From positions 1-5,651 of the forward strand of contig CAMLNH010000187.1 in NCBI GenBank assembly GCA_946481355.1: a stretch of DNA of 5,651 nt, read 5' to 3'. Position numbers and translations under genes: made by a program. The stretch comes from an uncultured Curvibacter sp. Its GTDB lineage: Bacteria; Pseudomonadota; Gammaproteobacteria; Burkholderiales; Burkholderiaceae. The notes under the pieces were generated by a model. The model did no database searches. It was given only the letters and a program-made list of their open reading frames with translations, and had not been told where the DNA came from. Of the stretch, positions 1-5,651 are shown piece by piece (position 1 is the first letter of the stretch; each line of letters begins with the position of its first letter).

Positions 1-1209
1 AAGGCCGACCAGGCCAAGGCCGCCCTGCTGCCGACGGTGAACTTCTCGGCCGGGGCCTCCAGCTCCAGCCTGCGCACCGAGTCTGGCGGCAGCACCAGCG
101 ACCGCGACTTCGACAACCGCAACGTGGGCATCAGCGCGAGCCAGCCCCTGTACCGCCCGAACAACTACGCCAGCTACCAGCAGGGCACGCGCCAGACCGA
201 TCTGGCCGAAGCCCAGCTGCTGGCCGCCGAGCAGGACCTGATCGTGCGCGTGAGCCAGGCCTATTTCGACGTGCTGGCATCCCAGGACAGCCTGACCTTC
301 GTGCAGGCGCAGAAGACCGCGGTGGCCGAACAGCTGGCCTCAGCGCGACGCAACTTCGAGGTCGGCACGGCCACCATCACCGACACACGCGAAGCCCAGG
401 CCCGCTACGACCTGGTCATTGCCCAGGAGATCGCTGCCGAGAACGATCTGCGCGTGAAGAAGCTGGCGCTCGACCAGCTCGTGGGCAAGCCCGACGCCCG
501 CCCCCATCCCCTGACCCCGGCCGCCACCCTGCCCGGCCTGCTGCCCGAGGACATCAGCCTCTGGGTGCAGCAGGGCCAGGAGCAGCACCCGGCCATCCGC
601 CAGGCGCGCATCGCGCTGGAAATCGCCGACCTGGAGACCGACAAGGCCATGGCCGGCCACAAGCCCACGCTGGACCTCAACGCCAGCCACACCATCAACC
701 GCAACATCGGCGGCACGGCACTGTCGCCGACTGACTCCAAGACCTACAACACCACGGTGGGCGTGCAGTTCAACCTGCCGCTGTTCGCGGGCTTCGCCAC
801 CCAGAACCGCCTGCGCGAGACGCTGGCGCTCGAAGAGAAGGCGCGCGCCGATCTGGAGAACGCCCAGCGCACCGTGGCCCAGGGCACGCGCACGGCCTAT
901 TTCGGCGTGGTCTCGGGCCTGGGCCAGATCAAGGCGCTGGAAGCCGCCGAGGCCTCGAGCCAGAGCGCGCTCGATGCCAACAAGCTCGGCTACCAGGTGG
1001 GTGTGCGCATCAACATCGATGTGCTGAACTCGCAGAGCCAGCTCTTCCAGACCAAGCGTGATCTGGCCAGGGCGCGCTACGACGTGCTGGTGGGCGGCCT
1101 CAAGCTGCGCCAGGCCAATGGCACGCTCAAGAGTGAGGACCTGCAGGGCGTCAACGCCCTGCTGGCGCCGGCACCTGCACCGGTCCCGGCCGCCGCGCCC
1201 GCGAAGTAA
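1..1209 (+). CDS. tolC: TolC family outer membrane efflux/secretion protein (5' partial)
   Basis: This is the outer-membrane channel component that docks with an inner-membrane transporter and periplasmic adaptor in type I secretion or tripartite efflux. The reading frame is open to the first base, so the signal peptide and probably the first 50-60 residues lie outside the window; 402 residues are visible. The GTG at 37 is internal. The two-fold repeat of the OEP family is clear. Repeat 1 has a beta-strand segment ending SQPLYRP (about 47-53), a helical region, and NFEVGTATITDTREAQARYD (about 119-138). Repeat 2 has VQFNLPLFAGF (about 255-265) and the matching GYQVGVRINIDVLNSQSQLF (about 331-350). 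The C-terminus is a low-complexity Ala/Pro tail (about 389-402), likely periplasmic. The TAA stop directly abuts the stop of convergent waaA. The family call is firm; which transporter it serves cannot be told, and the tolC symbol is by resemblance. Confidence 0.93.
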   Translation, partial: KADQAKAALLPTVNFSAGASSSSLRTESGGSTSDRDFDNRNVGISASQPLYRPNNYASYQQGTRQTDLAEAQLLAAEQDLIVRVSQAYFDVLASQDSLTFVQAQKTAVAEQLASARRNFEVGTATITDTREAQARYDLVIAQEIAAENDLRVKKLALDQLVGKPDARPHPLTPAATLPGLLPEDISLWVQQGQEQHPAIRQARIALEIADLETDKAMAGHKPTLDLNASHTINRNIGGTALSPTDSKTYNTTVGVQFNLPLFAGFATQNRLRETLALEEKARADLENAQRTVAQGTRTAYFGVVSGLGQIKALEAAEASSQSALDANKLGYQVGVRINIDVLNSQSQLFQTKRDLARARYDVLVGGLKLRQANGTLKSEDLQGVNALLAPAPAPVPAAAPAK

Positions 1210-2484
1210 TCAGCCCAGGTAGACGGCAAGTGCGTCGCGCGTGCGCGCGGCGGCACCGCGATGCGCCTTGGCAAAGCGGCTGGCCGCGCGGGCCATGGCC
1301 TCCTGGCGGCCCGGTTCGCGCAGCAGGGCCAGCACGCCGGCCACCGCGCTTGCCATGTCGGCACAGCGCAGCGCAGCGCCGGCCTCCAGCGCCAGGCTGG
1401 CGGCCTCATCGAAATTGAAGGTGTGCGGCCCCATGAAGACCGGGCAGGCACAGGCCGCGGCCTCGATCAGGTTCTGCCCGCCCAGAGGCGCAAAGCTGCC
1501 GCCCAGCAGGGCTGCATCGCTGAGACCGTAGTACAGCGCCATCTCGCCCAGGGTATCGCCCAGCCAGACATCGGCGGACTGTTCCACCAGCGAGGGCTGT
1601 GTCCCCCACAGGCTGCGCCGCGCGAGGCTCCAGCCCGCTGCCTCGATCAGCTGCGCCACTTCGTCGAAGCGCTGCGGGTGGCGCGGCACGATGAGCCACT
1701 GCACCGCACGCGCCGCCTCGCCGGCGGCCTGCAGCGCATCGAGCAGCATCTGCTCCTCGCCCTCGCGCGCGCTGGCGAACATCACCACGGGCCGGCCCAG
1801 CGCGGCGCGCCAGGCCTGGCCGCGTGCCAGCAAAGCCGCGTCGGGGGTGGCATCGAACTTGAGGTTGCCATAGACGGCCTGGACCGGTGCATCGAGCTGG
1901 CGCAGACGCTGGGCATCGTCCTCGGTCTGGGCCCAGACCGCCGCCAGGCTGCGGTAGGTCGGGCGCGACAGCCAGGCCACGCGCAGCGCCTGGCGCAGGG
2001 ATTTCTCGGACAGGCGCGCATTGGCCAGCACCAGAGGCACACCGGCTGCCGCGCTCGCTGCGGCCAGATTGGGCCAGACCTCGGTCTCCATCAGAATGCC
2101 CAGGCGCGGACGGAAATGCGCCAGAAAGCGCTGCACGGCCTCGGGCGTGTCCCAGGGTTGCCAGACCTGCAGATCACCTTCACGCAAGAGCCCGGCACCT
2201 TCGGCGCGCCCCGTGGCCGTTCCATGCGTGAGCAGCAGGCGGTAGCCGGGCCACTGCGCACGCAACTCCTCCAGCAGCACGGCCGCGGCACGCGTCTCGC
2301 CCAGCGAAACCGCGTGGACCCAGAGCGTGCGGCCGTCGGCCGGCAGCGCAGGCATGTCGTAGAAGCCAAAGCGTTCCTCCACCGCCACGCGGTAACCGGG
2401 CTCGGCCCGGCCACGTCGCGCGAGCTTGCGCCGCAGCAGGGGCTGCACGGCGCGCACCAGCAGGGAGTAGAGAGCGCGCACCAT
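1210..2484 (-). CDS. waaA: 3-deoxy-D-manno-octulosonic acid (Kdo) transferase
   Basis: This GT30 glycosyltransferase moves Kdo from CMP-Kdo onto the lipid A precursor at the cytoplasmic face of the inner membrane, the first step of inner-core assembly. With the chosen start it has 424 residues, close to the roughly 425 usual for the family. An amphipathic/hydrophobic N-terminal anchor (MVRALYSLLVRAVQPLLRRK, 1-20) is followed by the acceptor-side motif VSLGET (59-64), whose Glu63 matches the catalytic glutamate position of the family. Further motifs are LMETEVWPNL (131-140), GNLKFD (206-211), VPRHPQRF (266-273), LGDTLGEM (308-315) and the donor-binding GGSFAPLGGQNLIEAA (328-343). An ATG at 2514 would add 10 residues (MAGRHGAGRL). 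I prefer 2484 because the family N-terminus begins there and it forms TGATG with the waaC stop, implying coupled translation. Whether it adds one or two Kdo residues cannot be read from sequence. Confidence 0.95.
   Translation of the reverse strand: MVRALYSLLVRAVQPLLRRKLARRGRAEPGYRVAVEERFGFYDMPALPADGRTLWVHAVSLGETRAAAVLLEELRAQWPGYRLLLTHGTATGRAEGAGLLREGDLQVWQPWDTPEAVQRFLAHFRPRLGILMETEVWPNLAAASAAAGVPLVLANARLSEKSLRQALRVAWLSRPTYRSLAAVWAQTEDDAQRLRQLDAPVQAVYGNLKFDATPDAALLARGQAWRAALGRPVVMFASAREGEEQMLLDALQAAGEAARAVQWLIVPRHPQRFDEVAQLIEAAGWSLARRSLWGTQPSLVEQSADVWLGDTLGEMALYYGLSDAALLGGSFAPLGGQNLIEAAACACPVFMGPHTFNFDEAASLALEAGAALRCADMASAVAGVLALLREPGRQEAMARAASRFAKAHRGAAARTRDALAVYLG
1231..1265 (+). terminator. 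Possible 3'-end hairpin for tolC mRNA, inside waaA
   Basis: TGCGTCGCG (1231-1239) pairs with CGCGATGCG (1257-1265), and GTGC (1241-1244) pairs with GCAC (1253-1256). The whole forms a 13-bp stem with one bulged C (1240) and an 8-nt loop. Two of the pairs are G-U on the plus-strand RNA and would be A-C mismatches on the minus strand, so the structure is better in tolC transcripts. It begins 22 nt after the tolC stop. No U-tract follows, so it may stabilise an mRNA end rather than terminate, or be chance in GC-rich coding DNA. Confidence 0.2.
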
Positions 2485-3494
2485 CAGCCGGCCCGCCCCG
2501 TGACGGCCAGCCATGCCTGAGAGACCGCCTCGACCGTGGGCGTGGGTTGCGCGTAGACACAGCGCTGGCGCGCGCGGTCCACGGGCCCGGTGCGCCAGGC
2601 AGTCTCGAAGTTGTAGATCTGCACATGCGGCAGATCCAGCGCCACGGCGATGTGGCTCAGGCCGCTGTCCACGCCGATCACGCCGGCGCAGCCGGCCAGC
2701 GCGTCGGTCAGGGCATCAAGCGCCAGCCGCGGCCAGACCACGGCATGTGGCATGGCGCGGGCCATGGCCTCGCTGCGCGCTTGCTCCGCGTCGGTGCCGT
2801 GCAGCAGGGCCACGTCGTAACCGGCATCGTCGAGCCACTTCGCCAGCGCAATCCATTGCGCGGCAGGCCATTGCTTGTCGGCACGCGAAGTGCCATGCAC
2901 CAGGGCCACGCTGGGCCGGGCCGTGAGCGTGCCCAGGGCCACGCGCTCGTGCCCGGCCTGCGGGTGCAGGCCATAGACCTCATCGGACGGCAGGTCGTAG
3001 TCCAGGGCCCGGGCGCAGAGCAGACGCGAGCGCTGCACCGCATGCACATGGGGCGCGATGCGCAGTGCCACGTCAGCCACCCAGCGCGTGGGCGCCTCGT
3101 AGCCCGAGCCTTCGGTGCGGTTGGCCAAGGCATAGCGCTTGCCGCCCGGCGCGAGACGCGCGAGCCAGGCCACGAGCGCCGACTTGGTGAGACCTTGCAG
3201 GTCGATCACCGCGTCGTAGGCCTCGGCCTGCAATTCTGTCTTGAAGGTCTTCCATTGCGTCCGCGTGGTCGCCGCGAACGGTGCCTTGCGCCAGCGCCGC
3301 AATTCACAGGGAATCACGCGACGCACACCCTCGCAGCGCAGCACCAGGGGCGCAAAACCTTTTTCGACCACCCAGTCGATGTTGGCCTGCGGAAAGGCAC
3401 GGCGGATGTCCTGTACCGCCGGCATGGCGTGCACGACGTCACCGAGCGAGGAGAGCTTGACGACGAGGATGTTCAAGCGCGCGGTCCGTTCCAT
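2484..3494 (-). CDS. waaC: Lipopolysaccharide heptosyltransferase I
   Basis: This GT9 enzyme transfers L-glycero-D-manno-heptose from ADP-heptose to the Kdo residue that WaaA installs, in the cytoplasm or at the inner membrane. The 336-residue protein (E. coli WaaC is about 319) starts MERTARLNILVVKLSSLGDV. SSLGDVVH (15-22) carries Asp19, matching the catalytic Asp13 of E. coli WaaC. Other conserved pieces are FDWVVEEGF-like IDWVVEKGF (39-47), RRVIPCELRRWRK (58-70), YDAVIDLQGLTKSA (93-106), GTSRADKQWP (201-210, with the conserved Lys207) and GVDSGLSH (274-281, Asp276, nucleotide-sugar binding). An upstream start at 3560 would add 22 Arg/Pro-rich residues, overlap the mutase gene and precede the natural Rossmann strand, so I reject it. 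The ATG lies one base after the upstream stop (TGAGATG), and the stop shares one base with waaA. Confidence 0.95.
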   Translation of the reverse strand: MERTARLNILVVKLSSLGDVVHAMPAVQDIRRAFPQANIDWVVEKGFAPLVLRCEGVRRVIPCELRRWRKAPFAATTRTQWKTFKTELQAEAYDAVIDLQGLTKSALVAWLARLAPGGKRYALANRTEGSGYEAPTRWVADVALRIAPHVHAVQRSRLLCARALDYDLPSDEVYGLHPQAGHERVALGTLTARPSVALVHGTSRADKQWPAAQWIALAKWLDDAGYDVALLHGTDAEQARSEAMARAMPHAVVWPRLALDALTDALAGCAGVIGVDSGLSHIAVALDLPHVQIYNFETAWRTGPVDRARQRCVYAQPTPTVEAVSQAWLAVTGRAG

Positions 3495-3495
3495 C

Positions 3496-4878
3496 TCAAT
3501 GCGCGGCCGCCGCGAAGGACGCGTCGGGCTTGACACTGCGCAGCAGGGCCAGCATCTCACCCTCGATGCGCTGCAGGGCCTGGGGCGTGTGGCCCTCGAA
3601 GCGCAGCACGAGCACGGGCGTGGTGTTGGAGGCGCGGATCAGGCCGAAGCCGTCGGGCCAGTCCACGCGCACACCGTCGATGGTGTTGACCGTGGCCGGC
3701 GCGGCGAACTGCGCCTTCTTCTGCAACTGGTCCACGACCCGGTGCGGCTCGCCTTCGGCGCAGGGCACATTGAGCTCGGGCGTGGAATGGCTGGTGGGCA
3801 GGGCGTTGAGCACGGCGCCCACGTCCTGGCTGCGGCTCAGGATCTCCAGCAGGCGGCAGGCCGAGTAGGTGGCATCGTCGAAGCCGTACCAGCGCTCCTT
3901 GAAGAAGATGTGGCCGCTCATCTCGCCGCCCAGCGGTGCGTCAATTTCCTTCATGCGCGCCTTGATCAGCGAATGCCCGGTCTTGTACATCTGGGCCCTG
4001 CCGCCTGCGGCTTCGATGGCCGGGGCGAGACGCTGCGAGCACTTGACGTCGTAGACGATGGTGCCACCGGGCACGCGGCTCAGCACATCCTGCGCGTAGA
4101 GCATGATCTGGCGGTCGGGGTAGATGTTCTGGCCGTCCTTGGTCACGATGCCCAGACGGTCGCCGTCGCCGTCGAAAGCCAGTCCCAGCTCGGCATCACC
4201 GCCCTGCAGCGCGGCGATCAGGTCGCGCAGGTTCTCGGGCTTGCTCGGGTCCGGGTGGTGGTTGGGGAAGGTACCGTCGACTTCGCTGTAGAGTTCGGTC
4301 ACCTCGCAACCGAGCGCACGCAGGATGGCGGGCGCGGAGGCACCGGCCACGCCGTTGCCCGAATCGACCACGATCTTCATGCGCCGCGCGAGCTTGACAT
4401 CGCCGACGATCCGGTCGCGATAGGGCGCGTAGATGTTGAGGTTGGTGACCTGGCCGCCGTCGCGCAGTTGCCAGGACTCGGCCTCCATGGTCTGGCGCAG
4501 GCCCTGGATCTCGTCGCCGTAGATGGCACGGCCGGCCAGCACCATCTTGAAGCCGTTGTAGTCGGCCGGGTTGTGGCTGCCCGTGACCTGGATGCCGCTG
4601 CCGCAGACCGTGCTGGCGGCAAAGTAGAGCATGGGCGTGGTCACCATGCCCAGATCGATGACCTCCATGCCCGTGGCCACCAGGCCGCGGATCAGCGCGG
4701 CGCTGAGGGCCGGACCGCTGAGGCGCCCGTCGCGGCCCACGGCCACGCGCGTCTCGCCAGCCTGACGCGCCGCGGTACCGAAGGCCCGGCCCAGGGCCTC
4801 GGCCACCGCTTCGGTCAGGGTGGACGGCACGATGCCGCGGATGTCATAGGCCTTGAAGATCGAGGCGGAAACTTGCAT
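3496..4878 (-). CDS. algC: Phosphomannomutase/phosphoglucomutase
   Basis: This alpha-D-phosphohexomutase interconverts hexose 6-phosphates and 1-phosphates through a bisphosphate intermediate, feeding GDP-mannose and UDP-glucose type precursors for LPS and exopolysaccharide. It has 460 residues, near the roughly 463 of Pseudomonas AlgC. All four active-site elements are present: the phosphoserine loop TGSHNP (99-104, Ser101), the Mg-binding DGDGDR (236-241), the sugar-binding GEMSGH (318-323, recognising both gluco and manno epimers in the dual-specific class), and the phosphate-binding RASNTTP (415-421). The N-terminus ASIFKAYDIRG (5-15) is typical of the family and supports the ATG at 4878. 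It is the first gene of the minus-strand cluster with waaC and waaA. The symbol is given by resemblance; manB, pmm and cpsG are also used. The relative preference for mannose or glucose substrate, or a role as phosphoglucosamine mutase, is not fixed by sequence alone, but the GEMSGH loop argues against glmM. Confidence 0.94.
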   Translation of the reverse strand: MQVSASIFKAYDIRGIVPSTLTEAVAEALGRAFGTAARQAGETRVAVGRDGRLSGPALSAALIRGLVATGMEVIDLGMVTTPMLYFAASTVCGSGIQVTGSHNPADYNGFKMVLAGRAIYGDEIQGLRQTMEAESWQLRDGGQVTNLNIYAPYRDRIVGDVKLARRMKIVVDSGNGVAGASAPAILRALGCEVTELYSEVDGTFPNHHPDPSKPENLRDLIAALQGGDAELGLAFDGDGDRLGIVTKDGQNIYPDRQIMLYAQDVLSRVPGGTIVYDVKCSQRLAPAIEAAGGRAQMYKTGHSLIKARMKEIDAPLGGEMSGHIFFKERWYGFDDATYSACRLLEILSRSQDVGAVLNALPTSHSTPELNVPCAEGEPHRVVDQLQKKAQFAAPATVNTIDGVRVDWPDGFGLIRASNTTPVLVLRFEGHTPQALQRIEGEMLALLRSVKPDASFAAAAH

Positions 4879-4932
4879 GGGTGGGGGCTCGTGTAGACAG
4901 AGGAATCCGGCCCGCGGTGCGCGGAGTCGCCC

Positions 4933-4938
4933 ATTGTA
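4933..4938 (-). promoter_or_regulatory. Candidate -10 element for the algC-waaC-waaA operon
   Basis: Read on the minus strand, this hexamer is TACAAT, matching five of six positions of the sigma-70 consensus TATAAT. It would give a 5' leader of roughly 45-50 nt before the ATG at 4878. No convincing -35 hexamer is found 16-18 bp upstream; the sequence there is GC-rich. The call rests on position and the single hexamer. Confidence 0.35.
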
Positions 4939-4959
4939 GGCGGGGCTCCGTGACGCGCG

Positions 4960-4965
4960 GATAAT
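4960..4965 (+). promoter_or_regulatory. Candidate -10 element for the small basic ORF
   Basis: GATAAT matches five of six positions of TATAAT. The nearest -35-like hexamer, TTGTAG at 4934-4939, is 20 bp away, which is too long for a good sigma-70 promoter. If used, transcription would begin around 4972, leaving only about five bases before the ATG at 4977. That fits the absence of a visible Shine-Dalgarno, but a promoter this close may also be chance. Confidence 0.25.
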
Positions 4966-4976
4966 CGGATTTGCAG

Positions 4977-5138
4977 ATGAATTCCGCCCGCAAGACCAAA
5001 CTCAAGCTCAAGCAGCACCCGCCGCGCAACCCCCTGGTCGTGCCGGCGCTGCAGCGCAAGGCGGGTTCGCATCGCAAGTCGAAGAAGAGCGAACGCCAAG
5101 CCCAGCAGCGCGCCCTGCGCAAGGCGCTCGAAGCCTAG
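4977..5138 (+). CDS. Small basic hypothetical protein (53 aa)
   Basis: An ATG at 4977 opens a 53-codon frame ending in TAG. The product starts MNSARKTKLKLKQHPPRNPL and contains KAGSHRKSKKSER (28-40). It has 16 Lys/Arg against 2 Glu and no Asp, no Cys, no hydrophobic segment and no signal peptide, so it is probably a cytosolic, nucleic-acid-associated or ribosome-associated type of protein; that role is inference from charge only. About 46 of 53 codons end in G or C, matching the neighbouring genes, which supports real coding. The phrase PRNPLVVPAL...RKAGSHRKS resembles short conserved hypothetical proteins I recall from Burkholderiales. A TTG two codons upstream (4971) is an alternative start, and an in-frame TAA at 4962-4964 blocks anything longer. 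There is no clear ribosome binding site. Its stop interlocks with that of the opposing gene in CTAG. Confidence 0.72.
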   Translation: MNSARKTKLKLKQHPPRNPLVVPALQRKAGSHRKSKKSERQAQQRALRKALEA

Positions 5139-5651
5139 AAAACCGCGGGCTGGCGCCACCACCAGGCCAGCCAGCCCAGCGCGGCGAAGAAGACGGCCAG
5201 CTGCCCCAGCGCCATCCAGAGGAAACGCCGTGCCAGCTTGTCCGGTTCGTGGTTGCTGATCAGGTAGAGGCTGGACGGTGCGCCCTCGACCAGATGCAGC
5301 TCGGGCTGGCGTCGCAGCTCGCGGTGGCGTTTCTCGACCTCGCCGCGCGCCAGGCGCCGCGCCAACTCCCATTCGCGGTCGTCGAGCTGGCCGTCGTGGT
5401 TGAGATCGAAGCGCCTGAGCAGACCGGCCTGGTCCAGCTTCCAGTCGGCCAGCAGGTCGCGCACATCGGCGCCGGCGTCCAGGCCCTGGTGCGGATGGCG
5501 CGTCACGAAATGGCCCAGCACATAGATGCGGTCCTGCTGCCGCAGCGTCCATTCGACGTAGCGGTAGTCGCCACTGCTCCAGCGCCGGCAATGCCGCGTC
5601 ACGATCTCGGCGCCATCGGGGTCCACCAAGCACAGCCCGCTGCCGTCGTCG
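5135..5651 (-). CDS. GIDE-type membrane protein with EF-hand loop (5' partial)
   Basis: The frame is open at the window edge, so only the last 171 residues are visible; the TTG at 5629 is internal. The fragment begins DDGSGLCLVDPDGAEIV, typical of the GIDE fold (PF12483), followed by EWTLRQQDRIYVLGHFV (about 34-50) and the late GIDE element SSLYLISNHEPDKLARR (about 126-142). A single hydrophobic helix (about 143-164) ends the protein with WRQPAVF. Between the GIDE elements lies FDLNHDGQLDDREW. Its loop, D-x-N-x-D-G-x-L-D-x-x-E (82-93, bases 5372-5407), has every calcium ligand of a canonical EF-hand. Eukaryotic GIDE proteins such as MUL1 end in a RING finger and act as E3 ligases. Here the protein stops right after the membrane helix, so database names such as 'E3 ubiquitin ligase family' should not be taken as function. 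The function is unknown; a membrane role with calcium sensing is inference. Confidence 0.82.
   Translation of the reverse strand, partial: DDGSGLCLVDPDGAEIVTRHCRRWSSGDYRYVEWTLRQQDRIYVLGHFVTRHPHQGLDAGADVRDLLADWKLDQAGLLRRFDLNHDGQLDDREWELARRLARGEVEKRHRELRRQPELHLVEGAPSSLYLISNHEPDKLARRFLWMALGQLAVFFAALGWLAWWWRQPAVF
5139..5184 (-). terminator. Terminator-like hairpin within the 3' end of the GIDE-type gene
   Basis: On the minus strand, the arms GGGCTGGC (5177-5170) and GCCAGCCC (5154-5147) pair perfectly over 8 bp around a 15-nt loop. A further CCGC/GCGG pairing (5184-5181 with 5146-5143) extends the base of the stem past a 3-nt bulge. GCGG is followed at once by TTTT (5142-5139), then CTAG with the stop codon. 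Hairpin plus U-run is the form of an intrinsic terminator, here encoding the last residues of the protein. The U-tract is only four long and GC-rich DNA yields hairpins easily, so confidence is moderate. Confidence 0.4.

Larger units (their letters stand above)
4879..4976. other. Intergenic region between divergent genes
   Basis: This 98-bp gap separates the start of the mutase operon (minus) from the small basic ORF (plus) and is the only sizeable non-coding stretch in the window. It holds the window's obvious candidate -10 hexamers, one for each direction. I see no riboswitch, operator palindrome or strong Shine-Dalgarno for either gene. Confidence 0.8.

Noticed and set aside
2485..2514. 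Upstream ATG for waaA adding 10 residues
   Set aside because: The family N-terminus and the TGATG coupling with waaC favour 2484, though the longer form cannot be excluded.
1261..2520. 419-codon plus-strand open frame antisense to waaA
   Set aside because: Same GC-bias artefact; waaA carries clear GT30 motifs and ideal length.
2547..3533. 328-codon plus-strand open frame antisense to waaC
   Set aside because: Shadow of waaC; no domain-like pattern.
3495..3560. Upstream start for waaC adding 22 residues
   Set aside because: The added residues are Cys/Arg/Pro-rich, precede the conserved N-terminal strand, and would overlap the mutase gene deeply.
3241..4896. 551-codon plus-strand open frame antisense to the mutase gene and part of waaC
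   Set aside because: It spans two recognisable genes on the other strand, including the whole mutase gene with all its active-site motifs. Long antisense frames are expected when GC-rich third positions suppress stop codons. The translation is His/Gly/Arg/Val-rich and matches no family I know.
4904..4971. Short inverted repeat AATCCG/CGGATT and the near-tandem CGGATAAT-CGGATTTG in the divergent gap
   Set aside because: Six-base arms more than 50 bases apart and an imperfect 8-base tandem are expected by chance; not a persuasive operator.
4815..5633. 272-codon minus-strand frame across the intergenic region, the small ORF and the GIDE-type gene
   Set aside because: It runs out of frame through a well-supported GIDE/EF-hand gene and into the mutase start; Arg/Ala/Gly-rich translation without motifs.
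1..5651. Search for mobile elements, CRISPR repeats, tRNA/rRNA, defence or biosynthetic clusters
   Set aside because: No transposase-like protein, no regularly spaced direct repeats, no tRNA-like cloverleaf and no composition break were seen; the region reads as chromosomal housekeeping.

Overview
The window is GC-rich (roughly two-thirds G+C, with coding third positions almost all G or C). It carries a Gram-negative envelope gene set: a TolC-type outer-membrane channel, two lipopolysaccharide inner-core enzymes and a phosphohexomutase. Protein style, gene order and the small basic ORF suggest a betaproteobacterium of the Burkholderiales, probably Comamonadaceae. This placement is inferred from recalled family resemblance, not from a search. 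I see no mobile element, CRISPR array, tRNA, rRNA or sign of recent transfer.

Layout: (1) 1-1209, plus strand: a TolC-family outer-membrane efflux/secretion protein, missing its 5' end. (2) 4878 down to 1210, minus strand: a compact three-gene cluster read in the order phosphomannomutase/phosphoglucomutase, heptosyltransferase I (waaC), Kdo transferase (waaA). Its junctions are one base apart and one base overlapping, so it is almost certainly one translationally coupled operon. (3) 4879-4976: the only real intergenic gap (98 bp), between divergent genes, with possible -10 elements for both directions. (4) 4977-5138, plus strand: a 53-residue, very basic conserved-hypothetical-type protein. 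(5) 5135-5651, minus strand: the C-terminal part of a GIDE-type membrane protein that contains a canonical EF-hand calcium loop and no RING finger. Its gene runs off the window.

How the genes fit together: WaaA puts Kdo on lipid A, WaaC adds the first heptose to Kdo, and the hexomutase supplies hexose-1-phosphates for nucleotide sugars used in core, O-antigen or exopolysaccharide. TolC is a separate envelope function that meets the operon tail to tail.

The core genes are ordinary. The points worth a second look are structural. Both convergent gene pairs have abutting or interlocked stop codons (TAATCA at 1207-1212; CTAG at 5135-5138), so there is no room for intergenic terminators. Terminator-like hairpins instead lie inside coding sequence. 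The EF-hand within a RING-less GIDE protein and the small basic ORF are the least understood items. I found no convincing evidence of a new multi-gene system.
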